DNA from: Cavenderia fasciculata
Lineage: Eukaryota > Evosea > Eumycetozoa > Acytosteliales > Cavenderiaceae
Direction: 5' to 3'
Length of the DNA: 64,000 bases
Assembly (NCBI RefSeq): GCF_000203815.1
Contig: NW_004457715.1
Location: forward strand, 1 to 64,000
The translations under genes and the position numbers were made by a program. Positions 58,457-64,000 of the stretch are shown here, piece after piece. The first letter of the stretch is position 1; every line of letters starts with the position of its first letter. The notes beneath the pieces are model-generated. The model worked only from the letters and a program-made list of their open reading frames with translations. It had not been told where the DNA came from and did no database searches.

Positions 58457-59887
58457 ATGCAACAAGAAGATAATGAAAATCCAATAGATTATTTTTTAAA
58501 TTCTCATTATCTAAGATCAAGTGTATACATTCATGTTGGATTTAGAAGAGATATTATAGTTCAATTGCAAAATTTTAAACAACTACAAGCCAGAATTAAA
58601 ACAGTGACACAAGAGTCTGAAAGATACAAAGAGACATCAAAATATTTTAGTGAAGAAATGAAAAAGTATCAAGAGATGGTTCAGGAATTAAACCAAGATA
58701 GAGAGTCAATGATGGAAATGATGGATAGAGTCAAACAAGAGAGGGCACGTTTCATGACAGAAAATTCCAAGAACCAACAAATGTCAATTGAAATGTCACA
58801 ACAACTAGAGATGGAAAGAAACAAGATCCAATCGCTATCATCAAAATTGGACAATGACAATAAAAAGTGGGAGGATCGTATCAACCATTTCTCGGCTGAA
58901 AAGAAAAAGTTGGAATCAATGACTGAATCATTAGAGAATGATCGTAAGAGATGGAAAGATATAGCCGATGAAATTGACCAAAACAACTCCAAGCTGTCAT
59001 CTGATTTAAAAAACAACAAGGAAAAGTATAAGAAATTGGAAGAAAGATTTGCAGTCTATGAAAAACTCACCAAACAAATGTTCAAGTTTATCAAATCAGA
59101 TACTGGTAGAGACATATTCTATGCCTATTGCAAGAGAAACAAGGTCTATGTTCCAGAGGATATCGATCAATATGATGATATGTTGGATATCCTAGAGGTT
59201 GATGACTGTGTAGACTATGTCATTGAAAAACAATCTCCAGCCATTCAAGACAAACATAGACCTTCCACCAATCTACTTGAAGAATCATTTAGTGAATTGG
59301 TTCAATTACCAAGTCCATTTAGTAGAAACAAGATTTTGGATTTTAATCATGATGAAGAAGATGAAGAATATGAATATGAAGATGAAGATAAAAAGTCTGA
59401 TGATTCTGACCATTCAGATGATTGGGTTCCTGAACCAATTAAAAAAGCTACACCAACCAAATCAGTTGAATTTCCAAAACGACCACAACCAATTCTAGTA
59501 GGTAGTCGTGTTTCAATTTCAGATAGTCCACATCTTGGTAAAGGAACAGTTAGATTCTATGGGTTTAAAAGAGATCTAGACCATTTAAAGACACCAATCG
59601 TTGGAATTGAATTGTTTGATAAAAAAGGTATAAATGATGGTACTGAAAATGGACATTATTACTTTTCATGTCCTCCAAACCATGGTATCTTTGTTGACCC
59701 ATCAAATGTAATCATTGAATCTCTACCAAAATGGTCCACCCCAACAAAAAGAATAGTTAACAACAATTTCATCAACAACAATACAAAATCCTCATCTACT
59801 TCAATTGGTAAATTAAAGGAAAACAACAAGGATAATTTAAATATTCAATTCTCTTCAATGACTTTATCAATCACTGAAAAAAAATGA
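58457..59887 (+). CDS. Coiled-coil CAP-Gly protein, copy 2 (divergent)
   Basis: A single 476-codon exon, paralogous to copy 1. It shares the N-terminal layout (NPIDYFLNSHYLR versus YTIDYYIESLNSN), a long coiled coil and the marker FKFIKSDTGRDIFYAYC. An acidic insert (EDEEYEYEDEDKKSDDSDHS) separates it from the CAP-Gly domain at ~360-430: GSRVSISDSPHLGKGTVRFY and GINDGTENGHYYF. The usual GKNDG is GINDG here, so tubulin-tail binding may be weakened. A Ser/Asn-rich tail follows. It probably arose by tandem duplication followed by divergence, perhaps to a different partner. It is intact. Confidence 0.8.
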   Translation: MQQEDNENPIDYFLNSHYLRSSVYIHVGFRRDIIVQLQNFKQLQARIKTVTQESERYKETSKYFSEEMKKYQEMVQELNQDRESMMEMMDRVKQERARFMTENSKNQQMSIEMSQQLEMERNKIQSLSSKLDNDNKKWEDRINHFSAEKKKLESMTESLENDRKRWKDIADEIDQNNSKLSSDLKNNKEKYKKLEERFAVYEKLTKQMFKFIKSDTGRDIFYAYCKRNKVYVPEDIDQYDDMLDILEVDDCVDYVIEKQSPAIQDKHRPSTNLLEESFSELVQLPSPFSRNKILDFNHDEEDEEYEYEDEDKKSDDSDHSDDWVPEPIKKATPTKSVEFPKRPQPILVGSRVSISDSPHLGKGTVRFYGFKRDLDHLKTPIVGIELFDKKGINDGTENGHYYFSCPPNHGIFVDPSNVIIESLPKWSTPTKRIVNNNFINNNTKSSSTSIGKLKENNKDNLNIQFSSMTLSITEKK

Positions 59888-60103
59888 ATCTCTCAATCAA
59901 CCATTAAATAATATTATTAACAAAAAATGTGTTGTTTTATTTGAAATAGAAATAAAATTTATAGATTTTGGTTGATTCAATATTGATTATTATTCAACTC
60001 TGTGATAATAATAATTATTATTTAATTCTATTAAAATAATATGTTAAATCGGTATTTTTAAATTGTGGAATATTATGTTGTAATTTTGAGAGGAAGGATT
60101 CAT

Positions 60104-62133
60104 TCAGATGCACCAAACACATTTTTGGAATGACAGCTGTCCGATGAGATTGTCAAGTACACGTTCAATCTTTTGATGAGGGAACCACTTTACACCACCA
60201 AGTTGTGGTGGTTTGCTCGAAACAATTCGTTTGGGATCTTTAATCGATGCTATATAATCGAATAGTTGAAAATTACCAGCAATGATTGCACCTCCCAGAG
60301 CATAGAGATCGCAACATCGTTTGGTTTCCACCAAATATTTAATCATAAAGTTATCAGTTGGTGAGCCAATGTAACAAAGCGTCTCTATACCATCCATTGT
60401 CTCTTGATACTTTGTTGGGTGATTTCTACCGCGGTGGATAAGCACCTTTGCACCGATTTCCATGTTTGAGGCATTCTTCAGCTCCCAGTCACCAAGTTGT
60501 TTGAGGTACTCTGGTTTGTGTTTGGCAAAATACAGCAGCGCCGCGGGGTCTATGACACTGGCATTTGTCACCAATATATCCTCGATCATCTCGTCGGTAA
60601 TGATTCCTCTTTCGACAAAGTAGGCAAATACATCCTCGTGGAATAAATCCACCGACAATGGTGAAAACTGTCGCAACGAGTACGGGTCGATTTCTTCAAA
60701 TACCTTGACTTGTTCAAGAGTTGCTGGAGAGGAAACAAAAATAGAGACGTAGAGGTGGGAATCGCGCAGATTCAGGCTAGCCAGTTTACACAAGCCAACC
60801 AAGTATTAAAGTACTGGTTTACTAGTCACACCAAGCTCGATGATTGCTCGAATAGCAACCGAGTGTATTCTTTGCTTCAAATTGAGTTTTGCATTATTGT
60901 TATCTTGTGCCAATATCTCCAATGCCAGAAGCATATTATATAATGGTTGGTATTGTGATGGGATGATGCAGAGGTTGTTATTGTTTTGTGTCATGATTAA
61001 ATTTGTTATTTTGTTGTGTAATATTTGTGCTTGTTCTGATGACCGATTGAAAATGTATGGAAGAATCGATCCAATCTTTTCAAAAATAGAATCACATCCT
61101 TTTGATTTGGCCGTCATTCCATTTGGCATGCACGGTACTGGACGTTGGAAAGGATTTAAAAAGTATACAACCGACCATACAAATTCAATCTTGTCCATAC
61201 TGCTGTCAGCAGCAAAGTATGTTGATTTATGAGATAGGTATTCTTTGATGAGGTCTACATCCAAAGAACAAAGAATAGATATCCCATCGATACACTTTGC
61301 ATCGACGGCAAGGGGGTCAGTGGCGACTCGACTGAGAAAGTATTCGATTACTTGTAGGCTTTGTGATCGACACATTGCCCCAGGCTTCCGATTCCACTCG
61401 GTAGCAATGTTACATGATTCAATGTTTTCGTCCAGGTACTTGACCAATTCCAATGATCCCGACTCCATTGCATTTACAATGGCATCACGTAAAAGGTATA
61501 TTTTTCCACCATCGAGGGCTTCCGTCGTTTGTGCTGTTTCCTTGATGATGCATTTAACCATCTCCAAATCACCACCAAGACATGATGCCACCACGTCAAC
61601 TAATGAAAATGGTTTGGTACATTGTATACAATGTCTTTTGATCAGTCTTGTAGATAGACGTCTATCATCTTTGGCTAGTAACAGAGACTGTATCGGAAAG
61701 TTGGGGTACCCCAACTCATTTAAATGGTCACATCTATCTAGTTTGTAGTGTAATAGATTCGTATAACCATTACCAAGTATCCATTCAATATTTACTATTT
61801 GGTTGTATTTGTAAATGACTGGTTGGTGACGAGAACATATTCTTTGGTCTAGAGCTAATTTAAATTTTAAACTAGATATAGATATATCATGTATATTTGA
61901 TAGTATCTTTGATAATAAATATCTATTACTAAATACTGATTGAATAATAACCTACTTTTGTATGTTATCAAAAAAAAGAGAAAGAGAGAGCGTTAATCAC
62001 GTTATCTATCTATAGAGGTGATTCATTTATTCATTCATTTATTCATTCATTCATGCTTTCTAAAAGTACTTACATTTGTAACATATATCCTGCTGTCTAA
62101 TTTTGGTTTAGCTTTAATATCTAATACATCCAT
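60104..62133 (-). pseudogene. Dictyostelid ankyrin-like family protein with an in-frame stop
   Basis: Exon 1 (62133..62074, 20 codons from ATG) and exon 2 (61951..60104) join in phase 0 through a GTAAGT donor and a pyrimidine-rich acceptor. The protein of ~635 residues opens IIQSVFSNRYLLSKILSNIH and WILGNGYTNLLHYKLD, a pattern known from the large dictyostelid ankyrin-repeat-like families. Degenerate repeats follow (GGDLEMVKCIIKE, SGSLELVKYLDENIE, GNFQLFDYIAS). A TAA at 60806-60808 interrupts an otherwise open frame about two thirds of the way along; the same frame continues for 233 codons to 60104. One base change explains it, so this is a young pseudogene, a truncated allele or a base error. 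The role is unknown; such repeats bind proteins. Confidence 0.65.
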
Positions 62134-62532
62134 CTCTCTTTTATTTGACTATCATTCTTTCTTGACTCATTGCAATAAACAACGATCTCTTTTCACTTCA
62201 CATTTTACAAAAAATTATTGTGGTTCCGATTATCTAGATCGAATTCTAGCGCTAGCTGCCATGGCGACATACCCCCATAAGAGATCATTCATTTTCGGCA
62301 TATATGCAATAAACACGTACTTTTTGGTTGATTTACAAATCTGGAGGATCTCTTCATTCTTAAATATTATCCCCTCAACCTGAACAGATTGTTTTGTAAA
62401 TTGACCAAACAGAGTTTTGTAAATTGACCAAAACAATTTTTTTTTTTGTTTGTGATTTCACAAACTATTTAAGGAAGAACTACCATATGATCAGAGTTTC
62501 AATATAATACTTATATAAACAAACTAGTATAA
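62134..62532. other. Intergenic with a short tandem repeat
   Basis: Contains two copies of GTTTTGTAAATTGACCAAA (62391-62409 and 62414-62432) just upstream of the small gene. A 68-codon minus ORF (62230..62436) is open but without a recognisable domain. Confidence 0.45.
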
Positions 62533-62960
62533 ATGGAGAAAGAAAACAACCAACAAGAACAAGAAATACCAAAAATTCCATATAACAAGGAAGCTCATCA
62601 TGAGAAGGCCCTTATAGAATCTGGACACATATTGGATGGTCCCTATACTCTCCAACCTGGTCAAGAAATGAAAAAAATTAAAACCTACTCTTACGACAAG
62701 TATGCATCTCCCTTTATACTTTATTATTATGATTAATATTAACTCTCTTTACTTTTTTTTGTTTTTATAGGACCAGATTGACAATCATTAATGATACTCA
62801 AGACAGAATCGCCGAGTCAGAGTATAGTGTAACCCACTTTGGAACCCACATTTTCAGAGTGTACCCCCAAACGACTGAATACATTTCAGAATATTGGGCT
62901 GGTTATGGATTGGACTTGAAAAATATTGGTGAAGTTCCTTTCCGTTTTACGATAACATAA
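62533..62960 (+). CDS. Small two-exon protein of unknown function
   Basis: Exons 62533..62699 and 62771..62960 join in frame (Lys codon split AA|G) to 118 residues. The N-terminal ~25 residues are charged and Gln/Glu-rich. The rest is compact and strand-rich (PYTLQPGQEMKKIKTYSYDK, then TRLTIINDTQDRIAESEYSV and FGTHIFRVYPQ), ending PFRFTIT. No signal peptide or membrane helix is present. It looks like a small soluble beta-sandwich, but I cannot name a family. The unspliced reading ends at an early stop; splicing more than doubles the protein and preserves its pattern, which supports the model. Confidence 0.65.
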
Positions 62961-63286
62961 CCCTAAATTCCCTTTTTATTTTAACACCGTTGGGAGACCG
63001 TCTGATAAAAATGAAGGTGGTGCAAAGAGCTCTTTTGAACAGAAACCAAACAAACTGTTAATCATAATAAATTTATGTTTTGATAAACAATCCTTTTTTT
63101 TTTTTTTTTTTTTTTAATCGGAGTAGACAATGGTTGCATTCTTTGAGAATATTCCTACCATGGCAGGAATGGCTGCGAAACGGAGTGATCTCACAAGCAA
63201 TGTCCATTCGCCCGATGAGATATTTTGAATAAAATACTTAAAATAATACACACTTTTATAAAAAAAATGAAATATAAAAGTATATT
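62961..63286. other. Intergenic
   Basis: A T-run at 63091-63114 precedes a 33-codon ORF (63129..63230, starting MVAFFENIPTMAG) with GC-richer sequence. It could be a short exon or nothing. No other feature. Confidence 0.35.
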
Positions 63287-64000
63287 TTAATTATAATATC
63301 TCTCTCTTTCTCTCTCTATAGGGTTCAGGAACAGTTCTAAAAATAAAATCTCCTCTTCTTCTTCATCACTACCAAACTCTGGTATTATTGGTGCAAACGT
63401 TTCAATATCTACATCATCTTGTTCGATGATTTGTTGCCTTGGTCTAGCTGACATTGAACCTCCTTTACCCAATGATTCCATTACCAATGGTGGTTTGATA
63501 TGTTGTTGTTGTTGCAGTACTTTCATCATCCGAATACTTTGTATCAAACTCATCCTCTAATTCTCGATATTCTTCATTTTCCTCCAATTCTGAAAAGTCT
63601 GGTGTAAATGCACTCCAAGTATCTGTATAAATAGTTGACCATATAAATAATACTAGTTAAACTAATTATCAATAATAAATAAATTAAATTAAATTAGTAT
63701 TTAATAGTTTGAATTAAATTTGATTTGATTTAGACTTACACAAATAAATTGAAAACCTTTTATTTTGGACCTTCGAGATCTTTTACAAGACCACCAGAAA
63801 CACTCCAACAAAATATACTATGCATTGATTGATTTGTGTTGCATACCTGCAACTAGGTATTCAGAGTTGTTAGAAACAACATTTCTTCCATTGTGCACAA
63901 CGGTTGACACTGTCGTGGCCGGTATTCTCTGACCACTACAAATGCTTCGAGTGAGTACAATCGGATAACCTTGTTGGTTGCATTAACCAACATGTACTTT
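63287..64000 (-). pseudogene. RBBP5/Swd1-like WD40 protein remnant (COMPASS subunit), runs off the window
   Basis: From 64000 downward the minus strand reads LVNATNKVIRLYSLEAF, then in other frames SVNRCAQWKKCCF, NNSEYLVAGM, WSVSGGLVKDLEGPK. After an apparent intron it reads WSTIYTDTWSAFTPDFSELE and ENEEYRELEDEFDTK. Order and motifs match RBBP5 (TVNR, WKKCCF, then WSAFAPDFKELxEN), the WD40 subunit of SET1/COMPASS histone H3K4 methyltransferase complexes. Four or more frame changes, and the loss of the WHPVRP segment between the two parts, indicate a decayed copy. The last 88 codons (to 63287) are acidic and frame-shifted again. The 5' part lies outside the window. Confidence 0.6.

Noticed and set aside
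62230-62436. 68-codon minus ORF with plausible composition
   Set aside because: No domain, and it overlaps a tandem repeat upstream of another gene; insufficient evidence.
1-64000. CRISPR arrays, bacterial operons or rRNA genes
   Set aside because: None seen; introns, codon use and simple repeats show a eukaryotic nuclear sequence.

Overview
The window looks like nuclear DNA of a dictyostelid social amoeba. Intergenic DNA is very AT-rich with many simple repeats. Introns are short and begin with GTAAGT or GTATGT. Poly-Asn and poly-Gln runs interrupt coding regions, and there are FNIP-repeat kinases, a dictyostelid ankyrin-like family member and a tRNA-Pro. Some housekeeping genes (TULIP-like protein, Rpt2) use much more G/C-ending codons than their surroundings, which argues against the extremely AT-rich D. 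discoideum; the species itself is not determined.

Layout. 0-20 kb: the end of an unknown gene, a frameshifted F-box/LRR-like gene, and two paralogous FNIP-repeat protein kinase genes (3.6-6.7 and 16.0-20.2 kb). Between the kinases lie a T4 Rnl1-type RNA ligase, a secreted beta-helix membrane protein, a tiny secreted six-cysteine peptide gene and a HAM1/TULIP-like lipid-transfer protein. 21-30 kb: a four-helix membrane protein, a kinesin-12-like motor and a 53BP1/Crb2-like tandem BRCT protein. 29.9-34.1 kb: a papain-family cysteine protease pseudogene split by a 3.04-kb PIF/Harbinger DNA transposon that still encodes both a DDE transposase and a Myb/SANT-like protein. 34.5-45.2 kb: housekeeping genes, namely a PIF1 helicase, a UBA/TPR/Jiv90-like protein, TMCO1, proteasome ATPase Rpt2 (PSMC1) and SMU1. 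45.7-48.6 kb: a Crinkler (CRN)-like NTPase-nuclease effector gene. 49.7-54.4 kb: a decayed polinton-like/virophage-like virus insertion with protease, penton-like, major-capsid-like and packaging-ATPase genes. 55.2 kb: tRNA-Pro(UGG). 56.8-60 kb: tandem CAP-Gly coiled-coil paralogues. 60-64 kb: an ankyrin-family gene with an in-frame stop, a small unknown gene and an RBBP5/Swd1 remnant.

Many genes (F-box-like, both FNIP kinases, BRCT, protease, ankyrin-like, viral genes, RBBP5) carry frameshifts or stops. The viral and protease lesions are multiple and look like real decay. The single-lesion cases could equally be errors of a draft assembly. Two stories stand out: a transposon that can be removed on paper to restore the protease reading frame, and a viral morphogenesis cassette lying between a CRN effector gene and a tRNA gene.
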